Assembly (NCBI GenBank): GCA_041656295.1
Contig: JBBADV010000018.1
Location: 1 to 51,330 of the forward strand
Length of the DNA stretch: 51,330 bases
Source of the DNA: Kiritimatiellales bacterium
Lineage (GTDB): Bacteria; Verrucomicrobiota; Kiritimatiellia; Kiritimatiellales; Tichowtungiaceae
Direction of reading: 5' to 3'
In this document: positions 33,613 to 41,392 of the stretch, piece after piece
How positions within the stretch are numbered: the stretch's first letter is position 1
Layout: each line of letters starts with the position of its first letter
Translations under genes and position numbers: made by a program
The notes under the pieces: generated by a model
Databases searched by the model: none
What the model was told of the DNA's origin: nothing
The model's input: the letters and a program-made list of their open reading frames with translations, nothing else

Positions 33613-34580
33613 ACACGTTTGTCATTGGCAGCGGCGGCTGGGGAACAGCGCTTGGAATAGTACTTGCCGGCAACGGGCATCAGGTAAAAATCTGGGGCCC
33701 GATCGAAGAAGAAATTCAATCTATCCGCATCACCGGAGAAAATTCCATTTATCTGCCCGGCGTAAAAATTCCGCCGGCGATCCAGTGGACATCTGCCGCC
33801 GCCGGCGCTGCAACTGCTGATCTGATTGTTGTGGTTGTCCCGTCACGTTTTTTCCGTACAACGCTCGAAATTTTCAAACCGTTTCTCAAACCGGATACTG
33901 CAATCGTCAGCGCCACCAAAGGACTCGACGAAAAAACGCATCAGCGCATGAGTGAGGTTGCTCAAGAAATTCTGCACCGTGACGTCGCCGTGCTGTCCGG
34001 GCCTAGTCATGCCGAAGAGGTTGCACGCAATGTTCCGACCGCCGTTACCACTGCCGGTACGAATGCAGCACTGATTCAGAAAGCATTTTCCGGCGCGCAT
34101 TTCCGTGTGTATACGTCCGACGACATGATCGGTGTTGAACTCGGCGGCGCATTGAAAAACATTATCGCCGTCGCCGCCGGAATTCTCGACGGCATGGGAC
34201 TCGGCGATAATTCAAAAGCGGCGCTAATGACGCGCGGGCTCGCAGAAATTGCCCGGCTCGGGGTTGCGCTGGGCGCAAAACCGGAAACATTTTCGGGACT
34301 CAGCGGAATCGGTGATTTAATTGTCACCTGCGCCAGCCGGCACAGCCGCAACCGTTCTGTTGGCGAACGGCTGGGCCGGGGCGAAAAACTATCCGATATT
34401 ATGGCCGGCATGAAACAGGTTGCCGAAGGAATATGGAACGCTGCTGCCGCGCGCGACCTTGCCAACGCACTCGGGATTGATATGCCGATCACTACCGAAG
34501 TCTGCGCTATTGTAGAAACCGGCAAAGATCCCTGTGCCGCACTCAAAGACTTAATGGCCCGTGATTTGAAGCCGGAATAA
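33609..34580 (+). CDS. gpsA: Glycerol-3-phosphate dehydrogenase [NAD(P)+]
   Basis: Makes glycerol-3-phosphate from dihydroxyacetone phosphate, feeding PlsY directly upstream. The 323-residue protein shows the Rossmann start 'VIGSGGWGTALGIVLAGNG', 'VSATKGLDE', 'LSGPSHAEEVARNVPT' and the catalytic Lys region 'ELGGALKNIIAVAAGI' with 'GDNSKAALMTRGLAEI'. Standard length. Confidence 0.95.
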   Translation: MNTFVIGSGGWGTALGIVLAGNGHQVKIWGPIEEEIQSIRITGENSIYLPGVKIPPAIQWTSAAAGAATADLIVVVVPSRFFRTTLEIFKPFLKPDTAIVSATKGLDEKTHQRMSEVAQEILHRDVAVLSGPSHAEEVARNVPTAVTTAGTNAALIQKAFSGAHFRVYTSDDMIGVELGGALKNIIAVAAGILDGMGLGDNSKAALMTRGLAEIARLGVALGAKPETFSGLSGIGDLIVTCASRHSRNRSVGERLGRGEKLSDIMAGMKQVAEGIWNAAAARDLANALGIDMPITTEVCAIVETGKDPCAALKDLMARDLKPE

Positions 34581-34623
34581 CGGGCATTGCCGATTGACAG
34601 CTGATGGCTCAGATTTTTTACAA

Positions 34624-35308
34624 TTAGATGTTTAGTTCCACAGTGTACTGGAGTGATGTATAACCAGCTCTGGATGGATGAATTATGGGACAGATAGTAC
34701 AAGGGTGCGCCCGTACGACTGAGACGATGCGTCGAACGATACAACATCGTCAAGAGGGCCTGAATGGTCTGGCGCGGAGGCACGGTATTAACCCGAAAAC
34801 TGCAGCGAAACGGCGACAGCGCACAACGACAAGATGTCCCATGGGGCCTGGGCAACCCCGGTCACAAGAGCTCATCCAGGCCGTTTCTTATACTATCCAC
34901 ACCGTATTAACGGATAACGGAACCCGGTTTACCCCGCCGGGGAACCGACGGTCTGCAACAGCGGATATCAAGCAGGTCATGGATTGCGGAAGTCCTTTTC
35001 GCGCACATGCCTTTGAACTGTCTTGTGCCCGAAACAATGCAGATCACCGGCTGACCCAACCCAACCATCCCTGGACAAACGGACGGGTTGAGCGGATGAA
35101 CCGGACGTTGAAAGAAGCACTGGTGAAGCGTTATCACCACGGAACTCATGATCAGCTGAAAGAACATGTACAGACCTTTTTGATGGCCTATAATTTCGCC
35201 AAACGGCTCAAAGCATTACGCGGTCTTACATATCTGCAACATCTGGACTTCTGATCCGGATCGCTTTAAGTTTGATCCGTTCCATTACACTGTGGGATTA
35301 AATATCTA
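34624..35308 (+). mobile_element. Degenerate IS481-type insertion sequence
   Basis: Imperfect terminal inverted repeats, left 34624-34651 (core CCACAGTGTA) and right 35281-35308 (core TACACTGTGG), enclose a broken transposase. At 685 bp it is much shorter than a complete IS481 element of about 1 kb. The outermost TTAGAT/ATCTAA also pair, which blurs the exact ends. Confidence 0.75.
34685..35307 (+). pseudogene. IS481-family transposase with internal deletion and 3' frameshift
   Basis: The N-terminal helix-turn-helix is present ('LARRHGINPKTAAKRRQR'). After 'MGPGQPRS' the text jumps to 'TIHTVLTDNGTRFTPP', so the segment with the first catalytic Asp (roughly 100 or more residues) is missing. 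The rest of the rve-type core survives ('DHRLTQPNHPWTNGRVERM', 'FLMAYNFAKRLKALRGLT'). Beyond 35225 the genuine C-terminus continues in another frame ('ICNIWTSDPDRFKFDPFHY', stop at about 35307). It cannot be an active transposase. Confidence 0.8.
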
Positions 35309-35383
35309 ATGGGTGTTCGCGGGGCGTAATAATTTTTTAAATACCGCTTTCATCCTGCACATTTCATATCTCATACTTCCCGA

Positions 35384-36370
35384 ATGGCGCAGTATAAATA
35401 TCTTTTCGGCCCGGTTCCGTCGCGGCGGTTCAGACGGTCGCTGGGAATTGATCTTACGCCCTTCAAAACATGTTCGTTTAACTGCATGTTCTGTCAGTGC
35501 GGTACGACGACAAAGCTGACGGCCGAACGCGCAGAATTTTTTCCGCTGGCGGATATTTGCGCTGAAATTTCTGACTGGCTGAAACATGACGGCATTGCGG
35601 ATGTGATCACGTTCGCCGGTTCCGGCGAACCGACGTTGTACAGCCGTCTCGGCGAACTGATTGCTTTTATCAAAGAAAAAACGACGATTCCGGTGATTCT
35701 TCTGTCGAACGGCACGCTGCTTCATCGCGCCGATGTTCGTGCGGAAACGGCACTGGCGGATATTGTGAAGATCAGTTTAAGCGCGTGGGATGAAGAGTCG
35801 TTCCGGCGCGTGAACGGCCCGGCGCCGGAAATTTCATTTGATCAATTTATGGCCGGCGCAAAGCAATTCCGGCGCGAATTTTCCGGCGAACTGCGGCTGG
35901 AGGTTTTTCTGATGGACGGTGTAAATTCCGCGCCGGAACAGGTGAAAAAAATTGCGGCAACGGCAGAAGAGATTATGCCGGATAAAATTCAGCTGAATAC
36001 GGCGGTGCGGCCGGTCGCCGATCCGGCGGCGCGCGCGGTGGATGAAAAAACATTGGAATCGTTTTGTGAGTTGTTTACGCCGCACGCCGAAATTATTGCG
36101 GCATTTGGCAGGGCCGACGTGACGCCGCCATCCGGAATCGGCAGGGACGGCAGTCCCTTGCCGTCCGCAAAAAATTGCGGCGCTCAAGGGACTGAGCGCC
36201 CTGCCTTATCGGAATTAATCGAACTAATCCGCCGGCACCCGTCGACGGCAGCGCAGCTGGCGTTGATCACCGGCGCGCCGGCAAATGAAATTAAAATCGC
36301 GCTGCAACCACTGGTTGCTTCCGGTGAACTGACGGCGGAACAGATTTCCGGCGAAGTGTTTTACCGCTAA
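35384..36370 (+). CDS. Radical SAM protein (COG0731-like) with an in-frame hairpin-element insertion
   Basis: A 328-residue enzyme with the 4Fe-4S cluster motif CX3CX2C (C30, C34, C37 in 'FKTCSFNCMFCQCG') and the SAM-binding 'FAGSGEPTLY'. The closest group I recognise is COG0731-type Fe-S oxidoreductases of unknown substrate. The C-terminal part ('STAAQLALITGAPANEIKIAL') resembles a small winged-helix domain. Codons 253-274 are a 66-bp copy of the GGTAGG hairpin element, read as 'GRDGSPLPSAKNCGAQ...', lying between core and C-terminal domain. No clear Shine-Dalgarno. Confidence 0.8.
   Translation: MAQYKYLFGPVPSRRFRRSLGIDLTPFKTCSFNCMFCQCGTTTKLTAERAEFFPLADICAEISDWLKHDGIADVITFAGSGEPTLYSRLGELIAFIKEKTTIPVILLSNGTLLHRADVRAETALADIVKISLSAWDEESFRRVNGPAPEISFDQFMAGAKQFRREFSGELRLEVFLMDGVNSAPEQVKKIAATAEEIMPDKIQLNTAVRPVADPAARAVDEKTLESFCELFTPHAEIIAAFGRADVTPPSGIGRDGSPLPSAKNCGAQGTERPALSELIELIRRHPSTAAQLALITGAPANEIKIALQPLVASGELTAEQISGEVFYR
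36140..36205 (+). repeat. GGTAGG two-armed hairpin element, copy 2 (inside a gene, in frame)
   Basis: 66 bp: outer stem GGCAGG/CCTGCC (a compensated change from GGTAGG/CCTACC), arm 1 GGACGGCA-gtccct-TGCCGTCC, spacer with A6, arm 2 GGCGCTCA-agggac-TGAGCGCC. It starts exactly at a codon boundary and is a multiple of three, so the reading frame is kept. It is nearly identical to copy 3 at 48551. Confidence 0.85.
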
Positions 36371-36374
36371 AAAT

Positions 36375-36479
36375 TTCCACCGCGGATTAAGCGGATTCAG
36401 GGATTAGGCACGAGGCATCGAATGAAAATGGAGGAACGCCGGCATTTGCGGTGGAGCAGAGATTCCTGTCTGCCCCACC
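36375..36479. repeat. Intergenic repeats before rpmE, including a GGTGG hairpin
   Basis: 'accgcggattaagcggattc' (36379) belongs to the cgcagat family. GGTGGAGCAGA (36450-36460) pairs with TCTGCCCCACC (36469-36479) with one mismatch around loop 'gattcctg', a second palindromic element type. The rest up to 36583 holds only the rpmE leader. Confidence 0.55.
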
Positions 36480-36583
36480 AAAAATTCATTATTCCACCGT
36501 TCCAATATTCCAGCCAAAAATGTCTTGCGCCGGCACCGGCATTTATGGTTTAAAAAGCGGCTCTTTTAGAAGGAACAGCGAAA

Positions 36584-36784
36584 ATGAAAAAAACAATTCA
36601 TCCTGAATATATTGAAGCAGAAGTTGCCTGCGCCTGCGGCAATGTACTGAAAACGCGTTCGACTGTGAAGGGTATGAATGTGAACCTCTGCTCTGCCTGT
36701 CACCCGTTTTTTACCGGACAGGCAAAATTTGTGGATACTGAAGGTCGCGTCGACCGCTTCCGCAAACGCTACGGCGGCAAGTAA
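36584..36784 (+). CDS. rpmE: 50S ribosomal protein L31
   Basis: A 66-residue L31 of the zinc-binding (C+) type: 'CACG' near residue 16 and 'CSACHPFFTG' near residue 37 supply the cysteines. Starts 'MKKTIHPEY' after 'agaaggaac'. Followed by a terminator and then prfA, a common neighbour. Confidence 0.95.
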   Translation: MKKTIHPEYIEAEVACACGNVLKTRSTVKGMNVNLCSACHPFFTGQAKFVDTEGRVDRFRKRYGGK

Positions 36785-36795
36785 CCCATCCTCTG

Positions 36796-36834
36796 AAAAG
36801 ACCGGATTTCTTCGCGAAGTCCGGTCTTTTTGTG
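36796..36834 (+). terminator. Rho-independent terminator between rpmE and prfA
   Basis: AAAAGACCGGA (36796-36806) and TCCGGTCTTTT (36820-36830) around loop 'tttcttcgcgaag', with the U-run TCTTTTT built in. It probably also works on the minus strand because of the A-run. Confidence 0.8.
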
Positions 36835-36841
36835 TCCTGAT

Positions 36842-37924
36842 ATGATTGATAACACTTATCTTAAAAATCTGCGAAACCGTATTTCCGGACTTGAAACGGA
36901 AATGTCGGCGCCGGGTGTGGCGTCAAATCCGCAGAAAATGCAGGAACTGATGCGCAGCTATTCGCATCAGAAAAAAATTGCCGCCGCCGCAGAAGTATTT
37001 GTACGGCTGAAAGATTCCGCCAACGAAAGCCGCGCGATTCTGGACGATGCAAATGCCGATCCGGAACTGCGCGAAATGGCGGAAGCGGAACTTGCCGAAA
37101 CGGAAGAAAAATTGCCGGCGGCGGAAAAAGAGGTGATGATTGCCCTGCTCCCGCCGGATCCGTCGGACGCCAAAGGCGTGATTATGGAAATCCGCGCCGG
37201 CACCGGCGGCGACGAAGCCGCGATTTTCGCCGGCGACCTGTACCGCATGTACAGCCGTTATGCCGAAAACAGCGGCATGAAAATCTCGCTGCTCGATATC
37301 AGCCCGGCAGAAGCCGGCGGCTATAAAGAGATCGTTTTTTCTGTTGAAGGCGAAATGGTTTATAAGCAGATGAAATATGAAAGCGGTACGCACCGCGTGC
37401 AGCGCGTGCCGGAAACCGAAACACAGGGGCGGATTCATACATCCGCCGCCACCGTTGCCGTGCTCGCCGAAGCCGAAGAGGTTGATGTTGAAATTAAAAA
37501 CGAAGAGTTGAAAATCGACACTTATCGCGCCAGCGGCGCCGGCGGGCAGCATGTGAACACCACCGATTCCGCGATCCGCATCACACATATTCCCACCGGC
37601 ACCGTTGTGCAGTGTCAGGACGAACGTTCGCAGCACAAAAATAAAGCCAAAGCTCTGCGCGTTCTGCGTGCCAAGCTGTTTGAAGTTCAGCAGCAGCAGA
37701 TTGAATCCGAACAGGCGGCTGCACGCCGGTCACAGGTCGGTTCCGGCGACCGCAGCGAAAAAATCCGCACATACAATTATCCGCAAAACCGCGTAACGGA
37801 TCACCGGATTAATTTAACACTCTACAAACTCGACCGGATTATGGAAGGCGATCTGGACGAACTGCTCACCGCACTTTACGACCACGACATCGAATTGAAA
37901 ATCAAAGTGCAGACCGAAAAATAA
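36842..37924 (+). CDS. prfA: Peptide chain release factor 1
   Basis: RF1 reads UAA/UAG. 360 residues from ATG 36842, the standard length. The stop-recognition PET is at 190-192 ('VQRVPETETQGR') and GGQ at 234-236. An in-frame TTG at 36830 is less likely. The start lies only 8 bases after the terminator T-run, with no Shine-Dalgarno, so it may depend on partial read-through from rpmE. Confidence 0.95.
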   Translation: MIDNTYLKNLRNRISGLETEMSAPGVASNPQKMQELMRSYSHQKKIAAAAEVFVRLKDSANESRAILDDANADPELREMAEAELAETEEKLPAAEKEVMIALLPPDPSDAKGVIMEIRAGTGGDEAAIFAGDLYRMYSRYAENSGMKISLLDISPAEAGGYKEIVFSVEGEMVYKQMKYESGTHRVQRVPETETQGRIHTSAATVAVLAEAEEVDVEIKNEELKIDTYRASGAGGQHVNTTDSAIRITHIPTGTVVQCQDERSQHKNKAKALRVLRAKLFEVQQQQIESEQAAARRSQVGSGDRSEKIRTYNYPQNRVTDHRINLTLYKLDRIMEGDLDELLTALYDHDIELKIKVQTEK

Positions 37925-38016
37925 TTTTAGAATGCAGCGCTAAAGCGAAACATATCGCCGGTTTAACAATAGTGGCGCAACGGATACCTCTTTATCACCG
38001 CACGCCAATGCTTCGC

Positions 38017-38676
38017 TCACATCGCGACGAAAAAGAAGATTCCGAAAAAATGACACAGGCTGCCGGCAAAAACGAACAGATGCCAGATCGCGTGCGCGAA
38101 CGGCATGCGCTGCCAGATATAAAAGATGACGCCGAGGGTATACAGCAGTCCGCCGAGTGCCAGCCACATAATTCCGGCGGCGGGCAGAATTTTAATCAAC
38201 GGAACCACTGCCACTGCAACCATCCAGCCCATGGCCAGATACGTTAATGTGGAAAATATTTTCCACCGGCTGATGAACAGCGCCTGAAAAATTATCCCGG
38301 TCAATGCCAGTCCCCAGATCACGCCGAACAGCGACCACCCCAGTCCGCCGCGCAACGGAACCAGCAGATACAGCGTATATGTTCCGGCGATCAGCAGGTA
38401 AATTGCACCATGATCAATAATATTCAAAATCCGGCGAATATGCGGAATATGGATGCTGTGATACAGCGTCGACGCCAGATAAAGAATCACCAGCATCGCA
38501 CCATAAATTGAACAGCTTACAATTTCCCAGGCGCCTTTGCGCAAACTCGCGAAAACAGTCAGCAAAACCAAACAGGCAATGCTGACGCCCAACGCGACCC
38601 CGTGTGTAATTGCATTTGCCAGATGCTCTGCCACCGTTTCTTTGCGTTCGTCGGTTTTTATTAATTCTTGATTCAT
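38017..38676 (-). CDS. Hemolysin III/TrhA-type seven-helix membrane protein
   Basis: A 219-residue PAQR-superfamily protein. 'EHLANAITHGVALGVSIACLVLL' opens the first helix, 'YHSIHIPHIRRILNIIDHGAIYLLIAGTYT' holds the conserved Ser-His-Asp region, and 'MPFAHAIWHLFVFAGSLCHF' the C-terminal HxxxH. Members are linked to membrane homeostasis; the hemolysin name is historical. ATG 38676 gives the family start; the frame stays open upstream into the lacI gene, which I do not count. The 92 bases after prfA hold nothing visible. Confidence 0.85.
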   Translation of the reverse strand: MNQELIKTDERKETVAEHLANAITHGVALGVSIACLVLLTVFASLRKGAWEIVSCSIYGAMLVILYLASTLYHSIHIPHIRRILNIIDHGAIYLLIAGTYTLYLLVPLRGGLGWSLFGVIWGLALTGIIFQALFISRWKIFSTLTYLAMGWMVAVAVVPLIKILPAAGIMWLALGGLLYTLGVIFYIWQRMPFAHAIWHLFVFAGSLCHFFGIFFFVAM

Positions 38677-38698
38677 GCCGCCATTTTTTTCGTCAACT

Positions 38699-39673
38699 TC
38701 ATGCAGACTCACGCACAACAAGTCTGCCAGACAGATAAACACTTTTGAGCGGTTCCGGCTTGAGAATGTGCTGAAATGCGCGCTGCACCATTTGGGTAAT
38801 TGGCTGCTGAATGGTGGTGAGTGCCGGTATGAATTGCGCCGCAGCGGGAATATCGTCAAAGCCGGTAACGCAAATCTGTTGCGGAACGGAAATGCCAGCG
38901 GCGATGAGTTCGTGAATGAGTCCCATGGCGAATTGATCATTAATACAAACCACGGCGCAGTTTTCCGGCAGCGGTTTCTGCCGGATTTTTTCAACCGCAG
39001 ATTCTCCGGCACTAAAGGGTTCGCAATCCGCCGGCGGCAGACTGCCGGTTTGTATTCCGGCGGCTTTGGCGGCGGCGGTAAGCGCATCGCAACGCAGCCG
39101 GTGTACGGGCAGGTTATCTTCCGGACAGATGATTTTTTTTATCCGGCGTGTTTTTAAATGCGTAATTAACTGTTGTGCTGCGTCAGTTTCGTCGATAGCA
39201 ACGCGCAGGCTGTGTTCATTTCCGGCACCGTGTCCGATGCGCGCGACAGGAAACTTTTTAAAATCGTTCAGCCACGGCGCGTTCATGTCAGAGCCGAGAA
39301 TAATCAGCCCGTCGATGAAATGTTTGTGCAGCGGCTGAAGATCCTGTTCGGTTGGAACACGATTGAGGAATCCGGCGAGGACAAGTGAATAGTTATGCCG
39401 GTGCGCTTCAGTTTGAATCTGACGAATGAGTGCGCCGAAAAACGGATCGTTAAAATCATACACTGCGACGCCGACGGTGCGCGTCGGCTTGCCTTTCAGC
39501 GAAAGAGCGGCGGCGCTTGGAACGTAGCCCATTTCAGCGGCGGTTTTCAGAACTCTCTGAATCGTCGCCGGGGTAATGCCGATTTCTTCAGCTTTGCCGG
39601 AAAGCACGCGCGATACGAGCGCAATAGAAACGCCGAGTTTTTCTGCTATCTGTTTCTGACTGACTTTTGCCAT
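38699..39673 (-). CDS. LacI-family transcriptional regulator, probable hexuronate repressor
   Basis: A 324-residue LacI/GalR protein. The N-terminal helix-turn-helix is at residues 4-23 ('SQKQIAEKLGVSIALVSRVL'), a hinge near 55-60, and a periplasmic-binding-like effector domain follows ('RTVGVAVYDFNDPFFGALI', 'AVVCINDQFAMGLIHELI', 'ICVTGFDDIPAAAQFIPALT'). It is divergent from uxaC with a 105-base gap containing a palindrome, so it most likely controls uxaC-uxaE in response to a uronate or its breakdown product (inference from position). Confidence 0.88.
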   Translation of the reverse strand: MAKVSQKQIAEKLGVSIALVSRVLSGKAEEIGITPATIQRVLKTAAEMGYVPSAAALSLKGKPTRTVGVAVYDFNDPFFGALIRQIQTEAHRHNYSLVLAGFLNRVPTEQDLQPLHKHFIDGLIILGSDMNAPWLNDFKKFPVARIGHGAGNEHSLRVAIDETDAAQQLITHLKTRRIKKIICPEDNLPVHRLRCDALTAAAKAAGIQTGSLPPADCEPFSAGESAVEKIRQKPLPENCAVVCINDQFAMGLIHELIAAGISVPQQICVTGFDDIPAAAQFIPALTTIQQPITQMVQRAFQHILKPEPLKSVYLSGRLVVRESA

Positions 39674-39742
39674 AGTCCGGCAACGATGCCGTAAATATCT
39701 CTGTAACGCAAGTTTCGGCTTGAAAAGTGCATCGAAAAATTA

Positions 39743-39764
39743 TTTTCTCAAAGCATTGAGAAAA
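39743..39764. promoter_or_regulatory. Palindromic operator before uxaC
   Basis: TTTTCTCAA-agca-TTGAGAAAA, nine perfect base pairs each side, 15 bases before the uxaC ATG. Size and symmetry fit a LacI-family site for the divergent regulator. TTGAAA at 39720 could be the -35 box, placing the site over the -10 region. Confidence 0.65.
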
Positions 39765-39778
39765 CCAAAGGATCCTCG

Positions 39779-41179
39779 ATGAAAACGCCGTTCATGAATA
39801 AAGATTTCTTGCTGCAGTCTAAAACCGCGCGCCGGCTTTATCACGAACATGCCGCCGGGATGCCGATTTTTGATTACCACTGCCATTTGTCACCGCAGGA
39901 AATCGCTGAAGATAAACGCTATGACAATCTCGGCGAAGTATGGCTCGCCGGCGATCATTATAAATGGCGTGCGATGCGTACGAACGGCGTGAGCGAGGAA
40001 TTCTGTACCGGCGCAAAACCGTGGCGCACAAAATTCCAACAATGGGCGGAGACTGTTCCGCAAACCATTCGCAATCCGCTGTATCACTGGACGCATCTGG
40101 AACTGCAGCGCTATTTCGGAATTCACACGGTGCTGAATGAAAAAACGGCGGACAAAATTTATGAGCAGGCGACTGCAATGCTGCGTACACCGGAATTCTC
40201 GGCGCGCAATCTGATGCGCCGGATGAATGTAAAAGTGGTTTGTACAACTGACGATCCGGTGGATTCACTCAAATATCATCAACAGCTTGCCGGCGAAAAA
40301 TTTGAAATCCGCGTTCTGCCGACGTTCCGTCCGGACAAAGCGATGAATCTGAACAGTACATGGCCGGCGTATATAAAAACGCTGGCGGAAATTTCGGGCA
40401 TTCATATACACGATTTTGAGTCGCTGATTGCGGCGATTGAAACCCGGCACGCATTTTTTCATTCGGCCGGCTGCCGGCTTTCAGATCACGGCGTGGCATA
40501 TATACCGGATGCTTCAGCGACACCGGCGGAATTAAATGCAATTTTTAAAACAGCATTTGCCGGCGGCGGAATCAGCCTGCCGGAATGTGAACAGTTTGAA
40601 GCGGCATTTTTATATGAGGTTGGAAAAATGAATCACGCGCGCGGCTGGGTCCAGCAATTCCATGTCGGCGCCTTTCGGAATAATAACAGCCGTCTGCTTG
40701 CAAAGCTCGGGCCGGATACCGGTTTTGATTCAATCGGTGATTTCCGGCAGGGACCGGGATTGGCTCGCCTGCTCGACCGGCTCGACAATTCCGATCAGCT
40801 CGCGAAAACCATTCTGTATAATATTCATCCCGGTGATAACGAACTGATGGCGACGCTCGCCGGATGTTTTCAGGACGGTTCATGCCCCGGGAAAATTCAG
40901 TTCGGTTCGGGCTGGTGGTTTCTGGATCAGAAAGACGGAATGGAAAAGCAGATGAACGCGCTGTCGGCGCTCGGACTGCTCAGCCGGTTTGTCGGTATGC
41001 TGACGGATTCGCGCAGTTTTCTTTCCTATCCGCGGCATGAATATTTCCGGCGCATTCTCTGCAACCTGATTGGGCGCGAGGTGGAAAACGGAGAAATTCC
41101 GGCGGATATGGGGCTGCTCGGAACAATGGTTGAGAACATCAGTTTTAATAATGCGAAAGAATATTTTAATGTTCTATAG
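39779..41179 (+). CDS. uxaC: Uronate isomerase (glucuronate/galacturonate isomerase)
   Basis: Converts D-glucuronate to D-fructuronate and D-galacturonate to D-tagaturonate. The 466-residue amidohydrolase-fold protein has 'FDYHCHLSPQEIAEDKRYDN' near residue 30 (metal His pair), 'VVCTTDDPVDSLKYH', 'VQFHVGAFRNNN' and 'LTDSRSFLSYPRHEYFRRIL' near the end, as in UxaC. ATG 39779 follows 'aaaggatcctcg'. First gene of the hexuronate module. Confidence 0.95.
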   Translation: MKTPFMNKDFLLQSKTARRLYHEHAAGMPIFDYHCHLSPQEIAEDKRYDNLGEVWLAGDHYKWRAMRTNGVSEEFCTGAKPWRTKFQQWAETVPQTIRNPLYHWTHLELQRYFGIHTVLNEKTADKIYEQATAMLRTPEFSARNLMRRMNVKVVCTTDDPVDSLKYHQQLAGEKFEIRVLPTFRPDKAMNLNSTWPAYIKTLAEISGIHIHDFESLIAAIETRHAFFHSAGCRLSDHGVAYIPDASATPAELNAIFKTAFAGGGISLPECEQFEAAFLYEVGKMNHARGWVQQFHVGAFRNNNSRLLAKLGPDTGFDSIGDFRQGPGLARLLDRLDNSDQLAKTILYNIHPGDNELMATLAGCFQDGSCPGKIQFGSGWWFLDQKDGMEKQMNALSALGLLSRFVGMLTDSRSFLSYPRHEYFRRILCNLIGREVENGEIPADMGLLGTMVENISFNNAKEYFNVL

Positions 41180-41213
41180 CGGAAAGACCCATGGACGTCG
41201 CGGATGAGAATAA

Positions 41214-41273
41214 AACCACAGAGTTCACGGAGATTCGAAGAATACCTGCTCTGCACCTCCGATCTCTGTGGTT
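41214..41273. repeat. Inverted 'aaccacagag' repeat pair between uxaC and uxaE
   Basis: AACCACAGAG (41214-41223) and CTCTGTGGTT (41264-41273) are perfect inverted copies of the word seen at 24011, with a 40-base interval. A hairpin here could affect uxaE expression. Confidence 0.6.
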
Positions 41274-41392
41274 GAAATTTGTTTCGTGCTTGGGTCTTTT
41301 GCTTCGATTCGAAATAAAAAAGTGGAGCAGGGTTTTGCGAATGCAACACTGCAAAGCGGCAATTTTCAGATGAAGTATTAACGGAGATGAAC

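Noticed and set aside
36923..37636. 237-codon open frame opposite prfA
   Set aside because: Lies wholly antisense to PET/GGQ-containing RF1; a by-product of GC-rich codon use.
38680..39087. N-terminal extension of the hemolysin III-type protein
   Set aside because: The frame stays open back into the lacI gene on the same strand, but those residues are proline/arginine-rich without pattern; the family start is at 38676.
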